Below, piece after piece: positions 45,909 to 54,177 of a DNA stretch of 64,000 bases. Position numbers and translations under genes: made by a program. Below the pieces are notes generated by a model, which searched no databases, was not told the DNA's origin, and saw only the letters and a program-made list of their open reading frames with translations. Numbering within the stretch: the first letter of the stretch is position 1; every line of letters begins with the position of its first letter. This DNA is from Allobosea vaviloviae (GTDB taxonomy: Bacteria; Pseudomonadota; Alphaproteobacteria; Rhizobiales; Beijerinckiaceae): the NCBI RefSeq assembly GCF_001298265.1, contig NZ_LGSZ01000080.1, positions 32,233 to 96,232 of the forward strand. The letters are read 5' to 3'.

Positions 45909-45931
45909 GTCCCGACGCAAATGGTCGGGAC
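45909..45931 (-). promoter_or_regulatory. Hairpin in the rho leader
   Basis: GTCCCGAC pairs perfectly with GTCGGGAC around a 7-base loop, 21 bases upstream of the rho start. No T-tract follows, so it is not a terminator; it could affect mRNA stability or autoregulation. Confidence 0.45.
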
Positions 45932-46106
45932 CAGGACGGCAATGGAAGGGTCGACAGGCCCAGACGGACGGCGCGGAGGTTGCGCGCCACGAGCGGCTGC
46001 TAGGGCAGTCGGCTCACGAACCATCGACAACAGGGAGAACGCTGGAGAAGCGTACGCCCCTGATAGCTGGAAATCTTGTCCTGCTCAAGCGGGAAACCGC
46101 AAATCG

Positions 46107-46529
46107 TCAGAACGGCTTCACGATGACCAGAATGACGATCCCGACCATCAGCACGGCCGGCACCTCGTTGATGATCCGGTAGAAGCGCGCGGACTTGACG
46201 TTGCGGTCCTCTGCGAAGGCCCGGACCCGCCCTGCGAGATAGCCATGGATGCCCGACAGGATGAAGACCAGCAGGATCTTGCCATGCAGCCAGCCGCCCT
46301 TGAAGCCGAAAGCGGACCAGGCGAGGTACAGGCCCAGCACCCAGGTCACGATCATCGCGGGGTTGATGATCCCCTTCAGCAGCCGGCGCTCCATGATCTT
46401 GAAGGTCTCGGACTGAATCGAGCCGACCGGCGCCTCGACATGATAAACCATCAGCCGTGGCAGATAGAGCATGCCGGCCATCCAGGAGATCACCGCCATC
46501 ACATGGACGGCCTTGATCCATTCATACAT
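46107..46529 (-). CDS. hemJ: Protoporphyrinogen IX oxidase HemJ
   Basis: The 140-residue membrane protein belongs to the HemJ (UPF0093) family, which oxidises protoporphyrinogen IX in bacteria lacking HemG/HemY. Four transmembrane helices are visible with the conserved HVMAVISWMAGMLYLPRLMVYH and LHGKILLVFILSGIHGYLAG, including the functional His residues. It is 31 bp after hemE, forming a haem-synthesis pair. Confidence 0.95.
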   Translation of the reverse strand: MYEWIKAVHVMAVISWMAGMLYLPRLMVYHVEAPVGSIQSETFKIMERRLLKGIINPAMIVTWVLGLYLAWSAFGFKGGWLHGKILLVFILSGIHGYLAGRVRAFAEDRNVKSARFYRIINEVPAVLMVGIVILVIVKPF

Positions 46530-46560
46530 TGGACTTGAGCTCCATCATCACCGCCCTCCG

Positions 46561-47601
46561 TCAGGCCCGAACCGCGGCAAGCAGGCGCTCGACATGGGCG
46601 ATCGGCGTGTCCGGCAGGATACCGTGGCCCAGATTGAACACGAAGGGACCGTCGCCGAATGCCGCACGCACGGCCTCGACCTCGCGCTCGAGCTCGGGTC
46701 CCCCAGAGCGCAGCACCAACGGGTCGAGATTTCCCTGCACCGGCACCAGCGACTGAATCTCGTCGCGAGCAAACGCCCGGTCGATATCCGATTCGAGACC
46801 GACCGCATCGACCCCGGTCGCCGCGACATAGCGCGGGATCAGCCGGCCCGCACCTCGCGGGAAGCCGATGATGCGGGATTTGGGATGCCGGGCACGAACG
46901 CCATCGACGATTCGGCGGGTCGGGGTGACGCACCATCGCTCGAAATCATCCGCCCCGAGCGATCCCGCCCAACTGTCGAAGATCTGGACGGCATCGACGC
47001 CTGCCTCGATCTGCGCGCAGAGATAATCGATCGAAGCCTCGACGATCCGGTCGATGATCTGCTGGAACAGCGCGGGGTCACTGCCGAACAGCGCCTTGGC
47101 CGGACCTTGATCCGGGGTGCCGCGCCCGGCGACCATATAGGTCGCCACAGTCCAGGGCGCCCCGCAGAAGCCGATGAAGGCCGTTTCCTGCGGCAAGGAC
47201 GTCTTGACCCTGCGGACGGTCTCGATGACCGGCGCCAGGAGATCCGGGTCAGCCCGTTCGTTGATCTCGCCAAGCCTCGTCGCATCAGCGACCGGCTCGA
47301 GTCTCGGACCCTCGCCCTCGACGAACCAGAGCTTCTGTCCCAGCGCCTGTGGCACAACGAGGATGTCCGAGAACAGGATCGCCGCATCGAAGCCGAACCG
47401 ACGGATCGGCTGCAAGGTCACCTCGGCAGCCATCTCGGGATTGTAGCACAGCGACAGGAAGCTGCCAGCCTTGGCGCGAAGTTCACGGTATTCCGGCAGA
47501 TAGCGTCCAGCCTGCCGCATCATCCAGATCGGAGGCGTCGACAGCGTCTGACCGGACAGCGCTTTCAGGAAGGCCGGTTCGTGCTTGGTCGCAGTGCTCA
47601 T
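46561..47601 (-). CDS. hemE: Uroporphyrinogen decarboxylase
   Basis: The 346-residue enzyme decarboxylates the four acetate groups of uroporphyrinogen III to give coproporphyrinogen. Signatures are TPPIWMMRQAGRYLPEYRELR, FCGAPWTVATYMVAGRGTPDQ and SWAGSLG, with the active-site Asp in AAILFSDILVVPQALG. The start at 47601 (MSTATKHEP) is preferred; an ATG at 47613 is 12 bases upstream. It borders oriC, as in Caulobacter and Sinorhizobium. Confidence 0.97.
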   Translation of the reverse strand: MSTATKHEPAFLKALSGQTLSTPPIWMMRQAGRYLPEYRELRAKAGSFLSLCYNPEMAAEVTLQPIRRFGFDAAILFSDILVVPQALGQKLWFVEGEGPRLEPVADATRLGEINERADPDLLAPVIETVRRVKTSLPQETAFIGFCGAPWTVATYMVAGRGTPDQGPAKALFGSDPALFQQIIDRIVEASIDYLCAQIEAGVDAVQIFDSWAGSLGADDFERWCVTPTRRIVDGVRARHPKSRIIGFPRGAGRLIPRYVAATGVDAVGLESDIDRAFARDEIQSLVPVQGNLDPLVLRSGGPELEREVEAVRAAFGDGPFVFNLGHGILPDTPIAHVERLLAAVRA

Positions 47602-47760
47602 CGGCCATCCCATTCCTATCTCTCTTAAATATGATTCTTGAGAGAGAATCTTCTTCTTTGACTCTTGGAGGGGGGCAAATAGCCCGGCGCAGGACTGTCC
47701 ACAACCTGTCCACAGACGATCCGCGCCGATCGGTACACCGGCATGGGCGGTCAGGGTCCG

Positions 47761-47776
47761 TTAACGGTTTATTAAC
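47761..47776. promoter_or_regulatory. Perfect CtrA box in oriC
   Basis: TTAACGGTTTATTAAC equals TTAA-N7-TTAAC. In Caulobacter, CtrA binding at the origin represses initiation; the same role is inferred here. Confidence 0.8.
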
Positions 47777-47811
47777 CCATCTGAATCCGCGCTGGCCGCG
47801 TCACCCCAAAA

Positions 47812-47827
47812 TGATTCACGTGAAACA
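47812..47827. promoter_or_regulatory. parS: parS-like site in oriC, 15/16
   Basis: TGATTCACGTGAAACA differs from the parS consensus only at position 3. It also overlaps a GANTC site (47813-47817), so methylation state and ParB binding could interact; that link is inference. Confidence 0.7.
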
Positions 47828-48055
47828 TGCCTCCCTGTCCCCACAGGGTCCGGCCTGTTGATGGAAAGCGGGAGTTATACAGAGGCGCCCAGCAGGCGCC
47901 TGCGGCTGTCCACTTGTCCACATTGGTCCCCAGGCCCGTCCCATCGATGGCGGTCAGGCCCCAGCCCGAATCGGACGTTTTCGGGGATGGTCCAATTTGC
48001 TTTGCCGCCCCGGCGGGCTAGAGGTGGCTGACGCCGCCTCGACCCGGGAGCCACC

Positions 48056-48886
48056 GTGGCCCGCAACTATTTTCATCTCCACCTCGTCTCCGACGCGACG
48101 GGCGAGACCCTGATCGCGGTCAGCCGCGCCGCTGCCGCGCAATACGAAACCGTCTCGGCGATCGAGCATGTCTATCCTCTGGTGCGCTCGGAGGCGCAGC
48201 TCGCGCGCGTGCTGGCGGAGATCGAGGCTTCTCCCGGCGTCGTGCTCTACACGCTGGTCGAGCCGGAATGGTCGGCGCGGCTGGAGAAATTCTGTGGCGA
48301 GCTCGGCTGCCCTTGCCTGTCCGTGCTGCAGCCCGTGCTCTCGCTGTTCCAGTCTTATCTCGGCCAGGCCTCGGCGCCGAAGCCCGGCGCGCAGCATGTC
48401 CTGAACGCCGAATATTTCCGCCGCATCGACGCGATGAACTACACGCTCCTGCATGATGACGGGCAGCTCGGCGGTGATCTCGAAAGCGCCGACATCATCC
48501 TGGTCGGCATCAGCCGGACCTCGAAGACACCGACCTCGATCTATCTCGCCAATCGCGGCATCAAGACCGCCAACATCCCGCTGGTACCGAATGTGCCGCT
48601 TCCGGCCGAGCTCGAGCACATCAGGAAGCCGCTGATCGTCGGCCTGGTCGCAAGCCCCGACCGCATCGTCCAGATCCGCCAGAACCGGCTGCTCTCGCTC
48701 AAGGCCGATGACGAGACGCCCTATGTCGATCCGGCTTCCGTTGCCGACGAGGTCGCTCAGTCACGCAGGCTCTGCGCCCGCAAGGGCTGGCCGGTGATCG
48801 ACGTTACCCGCCGCTCGATCGAGGAGACGGCGGCTTCGATCCTCGATCTTCTGCGCGACCACCGCATGAAGTTCATCGCCACATGA
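48056..48886 (+). CDS. Pyruvate, phosphate/water dikinase regulatory protein (DUF299)
   Basis: The 276-residue bifunctional kinase/phosphorylase reversibly phosphorylates a dikinase. Family features are FHLHLVSDATGETL at the start, the P-loop GISRTSKTPTSIYLANRG and NIPLVPNVPLP, ending RRSIEETAASIL. Whether the target is PpdK or PpsA cannot be told. It starts with GTG at 48056 immediately after oriC and heads the rightward origin operon; its stop overlaps maf. Confidence 0.93.
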   Translation: MARNYFHLHLVSDATGETLIAVSRAAAAQYETVSAIEHVYPLVRSEAQLARVLAEIEASPGVVLYTLVEPEWSARLEKFCGELGCPCLSVLQPVLSLFQSYLGQASAPKPGAQHVLNAEYFRRIDAMNYTLLHDDGQLGGDLESADIILVGISRTSKTPTSIYLANRGIKTANIPLVPNVPLPAELEHIRKPLIVGLVASPDRIVQIRQNRLLSLKADDETPYVDPASVADEVAQSRRLCARKGWPVIDVTRRSIEETAASILDLLRDHRMKFIAT

Positions 48887-49524
48887 CAGCCCAAGTCCCG
48901 AGAGGAAAAGCTGCCCTCTGGCTGTGCGATCAACCGCTGCTGCTCGCCTCCGGCAGCGCGACGCGGCGCGACATGCTGCTGGCGGCGGGCATGCCCGTCG
49001 AGATCGTCAAGCCCGAGATCGACGAGCGTACAGTCGAGGCGCCGCTGATCGCAGCGGATGCGGCACCCGAGGCCGTGGCTGCCGCGCTGGCCTGCGCCAA
49101 GGCACTGGCCATCTCGCAAGCCAGGCCCGGCCGCCTCGTGCTGGGTGCCGACCAGACGCTGACCTGCGAAGGTGAGGCCTTCCACAAGCCAGCGACGCGC
49201 ATGGCTGCGGCCGATCAGATAGCAGCGCTCTCCGGCCGGACGCATGAGCTGCACAGCGCCTTCGTGATCGCGCGTGACGGCGCAACCGTCGCCGAGGGCG
49301 TGGCGGTCGCGCGGCTGACGATGCGCGCGCTCTCGCCTGGCTTCATCATCAGCTATCTCGATGCGGCCGGAGACGCTGCCTTGTCGAGCGTCGGTGGCTA
49401 TCAGGTCGAGGGCTTGGGCGCCCAGCTCTTCGAGCGGATCGAAGGCGACCATTTCACCATTCTCGGCTTGCCGCTTCTCGCCGTTCTCGCGGCGCTGCGC
49501 GACCTCGGCCAACTCGCCCGCTAA
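48883..49524 (+). CDS. maf: Maf family nucleotide pyrophosphatase
   Basis: The 213-residue house-cleaning enzyme hydrolyses non-canonical or modified nucleoside triphosphates (dTTP/UTP or m7GTP, depending on subgroup). Motifs LLASGSATRRDMLLAAGM, PEIDERTVEAP, VLGADQTLTCEG and GGYQVEGLGAQLFERIEGDHFTILGLP are intact. The ATG overlaps the previous stop as ATGA. Confidence 0.94.
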   Translation: MTAQVPRGKAALWLCDQPLLLASGSATRRDMLLAAGMPVEIVKPEIDERTVEAPLIAADAAPEAVAAALACAKALAISQARPGRLVLGADQTLTCEGEAFHKPATRMAAADQIAALSGRTHELHSAFVIARDGATVAEGVAVARLTMRALSPGFIISYLDAAGDAALSSVGGYQVEGLGAQLFERIEGDHFTILGLPLLAVLAALRDLGQLAR

Positions 49525-49541
49525 TTTCGGACACGACCTCC

Positions 49542-50375
49542 ATGCCTCCCCGCTGCTTCATCATCGGCCACCCCGTCGCCCATTCACGCTCGCCGCTGAT
49601 CCATCGGACGTGGCTGGCAGAGCATGGCCTCGAAGGGTCGTATGAGCGGGTCGACGTTGCGCCCGTCGATCTGCCGGGCTTCGTAGAGCGCCTGCGTGCC
49701 GGCGCATTCGCGGGCGGCAACGTCACCGTGCCGCACAAGGAAGCGATGCTGCCGCTGCTCGACGAGGTCAGCGAGGCCGCGCAAGCCGTCGGCGCAGTCA
49801 ACACGATCTGGCGCGAGGGCAACCGCATTCACGGGGATAACACCGACGTCTCCGGCTTCCTCGCCCATCTCGACGCCTCCGTTTCCGGCTGGGACAAGCG
49901 CGTCGTCACGGCGCTCGTGCTGGGCGCCGGTGGCGCGGCCCGCGGCGTCGCCTTTGCGCTCAAGGCTCGTGGTGTGGGCCGCATCCTCCTCGTCAATCGC
50001 AGCCGCACCCGCGCCGACGACCTCGCGGCAGCGCTGGGGAGGCCAGTCGAAGCGGCCGATTGGCAGGAGCGTGCCGGCCTCGTCGCCTCCGCCGATCTGA
50101 TCGTGAACACCACGGCTCTCGGCATGCACGGCCAGCCGCCGCTCGATCTCGACCTCGCCGGCCTGCGTCCTGGCACGGTCGTCGACGACATCGTCTATGT
50201 GCCGCTGAAGACGCCGCTGCTGCTGGCCGCAGAAGCCCGTGGCGGCATCGCGGTCGATGGCCTCGGCATGCTGCTGCACCAGGCGGTGCCGGGCTTCGCA
50301 CGCTGGTTCGGCGTGACGCCGTCGGTGACGCCCGCACTGCGCGCCAAGCTCGAAGCGGATATTCTCGGGGACTGA
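49542..50375 (+). CDS. aroE: Shikimate dehydrogenase (NADP)
   Basis: The 277-residue enzyme reduces 3-dehydroshikimate to shikimate in the aromatic pathway. Substrate-site motifs are IGHPVAHSRSPLIHRTWL and GGNVTVPHKEAM with the catalytic Lys; NTDVSGF supplies the Asp; VLGAGGAARGVAFAL is the NADP loop. The C-terminus has GLGMLLHQAVPGF. It lies 17 bp after maf. Confidence 0.96.
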   Translation: MPPRCFIIGHPVAHSRSPLIHRTWLAEHGLEGSYERVDVAPVDLPGFVERLRAGAFAGGNVTVPHKEAMLPLLDEVSEAAQAVGAVNTIWREGNRIHGDNTDVSGFLAHLDASVSGWDKRVVTALVLGAGGAARGVAFALKARGVGRILLVNRSRTRADDLAAALGRPVEAADWQERAGLVASADLIVNTTALGMHGQPPLDLDLAGLRPGTVVDDIVYVPLKTPLLLAAEARGGIAVDGLGMLLHQAVPGFARWFGVTPSVTPALRAKLEADILGD

Positions 50376-50421
50376 TTCGACGGGACGAACCCATGGCCGG
50401 GCCGAGAGGCGCTTTCACGCG

Positions 50422-51060
50422 ATGACCTTCATCCTCGGCCTCACCGGCTCGATCGGCATGGGCAAATCGACGACCTCCGGCCTGTTCCGCGAACACGGCA
50501 TTCCGGTCCACGATGCCGACGCATCGGTTCATGCGCTCTATCGCGGACGCGCCGTCGCGCCGATCGGCGCGGCCTTTCCCGGGGTGATCCGCGACGGCGC
50601 CGTCGATCGGCAGGCTCTGTCCGCCGCCGTGCTCGGCCGGCCCGACGCGCTGCGTCGGCTCGAAGCCGTCATCCATCCGCTGGTGCGCGAGACCGAGCTT
50701 GCCTTCCTGCACCGCTGCCGCGAGACCGGCGCAGGCCTCGCCGTGCTCGACGTGCCGCTTCTCCTGGAAACGCGAGGTGAGAGCCGCTGCGACGCCGTGC
50801 TCGTCGTCAGCGCACCGGCCGACGTCCAGCGCCAGCGCGTGCTTGCCCGTCCCGAGATGACCGAAGACAAGTTCGCCGCGATCATGGCCCGCCAGATGCC
50901 GGATGAACAGAAGCGCGCCTGCGCGCATTTCATTGTGGACACGGCGCGGGGCGTTCTGGCCGCGCGCCGGCAGGTCGGCTCTATCCTGAGCGCGCTCGCG
51001 GGCCGGCCCGGTCGCGGCGGGCAGAGCGTAAACCGGAACGAGGCAGAGACCCATGCGTGA
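50422..51060 (+). CDS. coaE: Dephospho-CoA kinase
   Basis: The 212-residue kinase catalyses the last step of CoA synthesis. It has the P-loop LGLTGSIGMGKSTTSGLF, HDADASVHALY, LEAVIHPLVRE and VLDVPLLLETRGE. The 3' end overlaps dnaQ by 8 bp. The maf-aroE-coaE-dnaQ order is conserved near alphaproteobacterial origins. Confidence 0.96.
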   Translation: MTFILGLTGSIGMGKSTTSGLFREHGIPVHDADASVHALYRGRAVAPIGAAFPGVIRDGAVDRQALSAAVLGRPDALRRLEAVIHPLVRETELAFLHRCRETGAGLAVLDVPLLLETRGESRCDAVLVVSAPADVQRQRVLARPEMTEDKFAAIMARQMPDEQKRACAHFIVDTARGVLAARRQVGSILSALAGRPGRGGQSVNRNEAETHA

Positions 51061-51760
51061 GATCGTCCTCGATACCGAGACGACGGGCGTCGAGGCCAAT
51101 GGCGGCGACCGCATCGTCGAGATCGGCTGCGTCGAACTGCTCAATCACTGCCCGAGCGGTCGCAGCTTCCACTGCTACATCAACCCCGAGCGGCCGATGT
51201 CGGAGGGAGCCTTCAAGGTCCACGGCCTGTCCGACGCTTTTCTCGCGCCGCAGCCGGTCTTTGCCGCGATCGCCGACGACTTCATCGGCTTCATCGAGGG
51301 CGCGCGTCTGGTGATCCACAACGCCGCCTTCGACGTCGGCTTCCTCAACATGGAACTGAAGCGCGTCGGGCAGGGGCCGATCGAGCCCTCCCTCGTGGTC
51401 GACACGCTGTCCATGGCGCGCCGCAAACACCCGGGCGCCTCCAACAGCCTGGACGCGCTCTGTTCGCGCTACGGCATCGACAACAGCCGCCGCACCAAGC
51501 ACGGGGCGCTGCTCGACGCCGAGATCCTGGCGGAGGTCTATATCGAGCTGATCGGCGGCAAGCAGGCGTCGCTCATCCTCGGCGCGGCGGAGTCCGGCCG
51601 TGGCGGTCTGGCCGGCATCGCGATCGAGCGCCCGCAGCGGCTGCGGCCTCTGGCGCCGCGCCTCGATGACGCGACGATCGCCGCGCATGAGGTCTTCGTC
51701 CGCTCGCTCGGCAAGACCCAGCTCTGGCGCGGCTATCTCGGCATCGCCGAGGAGGGCTGA
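51053..51760 (+). CDS. dnaQ: DNA polymerase III epsilon subunit (proofreading exonuclease)
   Basis: The 235-residue DEDDh exonuclease has motif I IVLDTETTGVEA, motif II HNAAFDVGFLNMEL and motif III HGALLDAEILAEVY, with an unstructured linker and a short C-terminal tail for the alpha subunit. It ends 14 bp before convergent terC. Confidence 0.97.
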   Translation: MREIVLDTETTGVEANGGDRIVEIGCVELLNHCPSGRSFHCYINPERPMSEGAFKVHGLSDAFLAPQPVFAAIADDFIGFIEGARLVIHNAAFDVGFLNMELKRVGQGPIEPSLVVDTLSMARRKHPGASNSLDALCSRYGIDNSRRTKHGALLDAEILAEVYIELIGGKQASLILGAAESGRGGLAGIAIERPQRLRPLAPRLDDATIAAHEVFVRSLGKTQLWRGYLGIAEEG

Positions 51761-51774
51761 GCTGAGACGGAGCC

Positions 51775-52521
51775 TCAGCCGCCGTCCTTCCGGCGCGATG
51801 AGCGCCGCGACAGCATGTTGAGGCCTTCCACCAGCGCCGAGAACGCCATCGCGGCATAGATGTAGCCTTTAGGCACATGCGCGCCGAAGCCCTCGCCGAT
51901 CAGCGTGCCGCCGATCATCAGGAGGAAGCCCAGCGCCAGCATCACGATGGTCGGGTTGTGCTCGATGAACAGCGCCAGCGGGTCGGCCGCGAGCAGCATC
52001 ACAAGAACCGCGAAGACGACCGCGATGACCATGACCGGGATGTGGTCGGTCATGCCGACGGCGGTGATGATTGAGTCGATCGAGAAGACCAGGTCGAGCA
52101 GCAGGATCTGGGCGATCGCGCCGCCGAACGTTACCGCGACGACCTTGCCGCCGTTGGCGACCTGCTCATGCTCTTTGGTATCGACCTTGTGATGGATCTC
52201 GGCCGTCGCCTTCCAGACCAGGAAGAGGCCGCCGGCGATCAGGATCAGGTCGCGCCAGGAGAACGCCTTGCCGAACACCGAAAAGATCGGCGCTGTCAGC
52301 TGGACGATGATCGCGACCGTGCCGAGCAAGGCGAGCCGCAGGATCAGCGCCAGGCCGATGCCGATCCTGCGGCCGCGCGAGCGCTGATGCTCAGGCAGCT
52401 TGTTGGTCAGGATCGAGATGAAAATCAGGTTGTCGATGCCGAGCACGACCTCCATGGCGATCAGGGCACCGAGAGCAGCCCAGACTGCGGGGTCGGCGGC
52501 GAGCGTCATCAGGTAGTCCAT
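51775..52521 (-). CDS. TerC family integral membrane protein
   Basis: The 248-residue protein has seven predicted helices with the paired TerC acidic motifs EVVLGIDNLIFISIL and DLVFSIDSIITAVG. TerC-type proteins (YkoY, Alx, YceF) export Mn or assist metalation of exported proteins. A strong GGAGG precedes the ATG at 52521. The leader has a terminator-like hairpin. Which cation is transported cannot be stated. Confidence 0.92.
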   Translation of the reverse strand: MDYLMTLAADPAVWAALGALIAMEVVLGIDNLIFISILTNKLPEHQRSRGRRIGIGLALILRLALLGTVAIIVQLTAPIFSVFGKAFSWRDLILIAGGLFLVWKATAEIHHKVDTKEHEQVANGGKVVAVTFGGAIAQILLLDLVFSIDSIITAVGMTDHIPVMVIAVVFAVLVMLLAADPLALFIEHNPTIVMLALGFLLMIGGTLIGEGFGAHVPKGYIYAAMAFSALVEGLNMLSRRSSRRKDGG

Positions 52522-52539
52522 CGGTCCTCCGGCATCATG

Positions 52540-52570
52540 AAAACGGCGGGCGGCCTTGTGGCCGTCCGCC
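52540..52570 (-). promoter_or_regulatory. Terminator-like hairpin in the terC leader
   Basis: On the minus strand GGCGGACGGCC/GGCCGCCCGCC pairs (11 bp with one A-C mismatch, loop ACAA), followed by GTTTTC and, 19 bases on, the terC ATG. It looks like an attenuator or an expression platform, but I recognise no riboswitch family. Confidence 0.45.
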
Positions 52571-52649
52571 TTTCGATGGAGTTCGAGATGGAGAGGCCCT
52601 GCACCCGCCGCAAGGGAAACACGCCGCGAACGTTTGGCGTACACCGCAA

Positions 52650-52675
52650 GAAAAAGGGCCCCGGAGGGCCCTTTT
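52650..52675 (-). terminator. Rho-independent terminator of secB
   Basis: AAAAGGGCCC/GGGCCCTTTT is a perfect 10-bp stem with a 4-base loop. The minus strand continues with T, then CTTGC, so secB transcripts stop here. It also fits + strand use. Confidence 0.85.
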
Positions 52676-52701
52676 GAATCGATCGGATCGTCACAGCCGG
52701 C

Positions 52702-53196
52702 TCAGGCGAGCGGCGCGCCCTGCTGGGTCTGGAATTCCTGCATGCGCTGCTGGAACAGAGCCGCGAAATCGATCGGCGGGACATAGAAGGGCGGGAAGCC
52801 GCCGTTCTGTACGGCCTCGGCGATGATCTGCCGGGCGAAGGGGAACAGCAGACGGGCGCAGTCGATGACCAGAACCGGATGGATATGCTCCTCCGGCACG
52901 TTCAGCAGGCGAAACACGCCGCCATAGCTCAGGTCGAAGGCAAACAGCGTCTCGTTCTCGAGTTCGGCCTTGCCCTCCAGGCGCAGCACGGTCTCGTAGT
53001 CATTGTCGCCGAGCGCGCTGCTCGAGACGTTCACCTGCAGCGACATCTGCGGCCCCTGCTGTGCCTGCTGCTGGCCAAGGGCACGGGGCGCCTTCGGATT
53101 CTCGAAGGAGAAGTCCTTGGTGTACTGGATCAGGGCGCTCATGCTCGGCGCCATCGCGTCGCCGTTGCCGGCACCGTTGGGGAGTTCGTTGGCCAT
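52702..53196 (-). CDS. secB: Protein-export chaperone SecB
   Basis: The 164-residue tetrameric chaperone holds precursors unfolded for SecA. The motifs IQYTKDFSFENPKAP, the beta-strands LQVNVSSSALGDNDYETVLRLEGKAELENETLFAFDLSYGGVFRL, and FPFARQIIAEAVQNGGFPPFYVPPIDFAALF are diagnostic. The start at 53196 (MANELPNGAGN) is preferred over ATG 53205. It is divergent from timA over a 246-bp gap in which I see no other feature. Confidence 0.95.
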   Translation of the reverse strand: MANELPNGAGNGDAMAPSMSALIQYTKDFSFENPKAPRALGQQQAQQGPQMSLQVNVSSSALGDNDYETVLRLEGKAELENETLFAFDLSYGGVFRLLNVPEEHIHPVLVIDCARLLFPFARQIIAEAVQNGGFPPFYVPPIDFAALFQQRMQEFQTQQGAPLA

Positions 53197-53442
53197 CGGT
53201 CCCATCGCTTCTGGCAGGCTGTCTCGGGAAGTCCGGCATCGCGTAGCGGTGCCCTGGACTGCGCTCCGCTCTCACGGCTGGACGCGGGCGTCGGCTATCA
53301 CGGACCAAAGCGCGGCACAAGAAGCCGCCTTCACAAGCAGGGGGGTGGATGTTACGAGCCTAGCTCACCATATGACGCATAGCGGCGCTCCTCAGGGGCC
53401 GCTGGTCTTTCAACTGCGACTGGAGCCTCGGGTCAGCTTTCG

Positions 53443-54177
53443 ATGCAAAATTCCTTCGACATGACGACTCTGGTCTTCCTGGCTCTGGCCGTTTTCGTCG
53501 CCTGGAAGCTGCGCTCCGTGCTCGGCCAGAAGACTGGCCACGAGCAGCCGCCGACCGATCCGTTCGCGCGCCGGGAGACGCCGCCGCTGCGGCCCGACCA
53601 GGCGCCGCCTGCCGACGCCAAGCGCGACAACGTCATTCGCCTGCCCGGTGCCGCAGCCAACGACCCTGCCGCGGCCCCCATGCCGTCAGCCGATCGCTGG
53701 AGCGATATCGCCCCGCCGGAGTCTCCGATCATCGCCGGCATCGACGCCGTTGTCCGGCAGGAGCCGTCCTTCAATCCGCGCGAGTTCCTCGGCGGCGCCA
53801 AGGCGGCCTATGAGACGATCGTCACGGCCTTCGCGCGCGGCGATCGCAAGATGCTGAAGGGCCTCCTCGCCAAGGAGGTCTATGAGGGTTTCGAACAGGC
53901 GATCACCGATCGCGAGAAGCGCAGCGAGAAGGCCGAGTCCAACTTCGTCTCGATCGACAAGGCCGAGATCACGGCGGTCGATGTGAAGGGCAAGATGGCG
54001 CAGGTCACCATCGCCTTCGTCTCGCAGCTCATCAGCGTGACCCGCGATGCGGCCGGCGCGGTGGTCGATGGCAGCGCCGAATCCGTCTCGACCGTCAACG
54101 ACATCTGGACCTTCTCGCGCCAGCTCGGCAGCCGCGATCCGAACTGGCTGCTGGTCGCCACCGAATCCGCCGCGTGA
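53443..54177 (+). CDS. Tim44/TimA family adaptor protein
   Basis: The 244-residue protein has an N-terminal transmembrane anchor (MTTLVFLALAVFVAWKLRSVLG), a low-complexity linker to about residue 95 and a Tim44-like domain (FLGGAKAAYETIVTAFARGDRKMLKGLLAKEVYEGFEQAI). Bacterial Tim44 homologues may assist membrane translocation or respiratory assembly; the function is not settled. It starts the timA-mltA-smr-xre operon. Confidence 0.92.
   Translation: MQNSFDMTTLVFLALAVFVAWKLRSVLGQKTGHEQPPTDPFARRETPPLRPDQAPPADAKRDNVIRLPGAAANDPAAAPMPSADRWSDIAPPESPIIAGIDAVVRQEPSFNPREFLGGAKAAYETIVTAFARGDRKMLKGLLAKEVYEGFEQAITDREKRSEKAESNFVSIDKAEITAVDVKGKMAQVTIAFVSQLISVTRDAAGAVVDGSAESVSTVNDIWTFSRQLGSRDPNWLLVATESAA

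Larger units (their letters stand above)
47602..48055. other. oriC: Putative chromosomal replication origin oriC
   Basis: This 454-bp gap lies between divergent hemE and the dikinase-regulator gene. DnaA-box-like sequences: TTGTCCACA (47914-47922, 8/9 to TTATCCACA), CTGTCCACA (47695-47703 and 47706-47714, 7/9), TTATACAGA (47875-47883, 7/9) and CTGTCCACT (47906-47914, 6/9). An AT-rich tract at 47617-47665 with inverted repeats could be the unwinding element. A perfect CtrA box lies at 47761-47776. Six GANTC sites start at 47633, 47646, 47660, 47783, 47813 and 47968. A parS-like sequence is at 47812-47827. Position next to hemE and divergent gene polarity strengthen the call. Confidence 0.88.

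Noticed and set aside
52522..52650. A yybP-ykoY manganese riboswitch before terC
   Set aside because: I could not find the conserved core of that riboswitch; only a terminator-like hairpin is supported.
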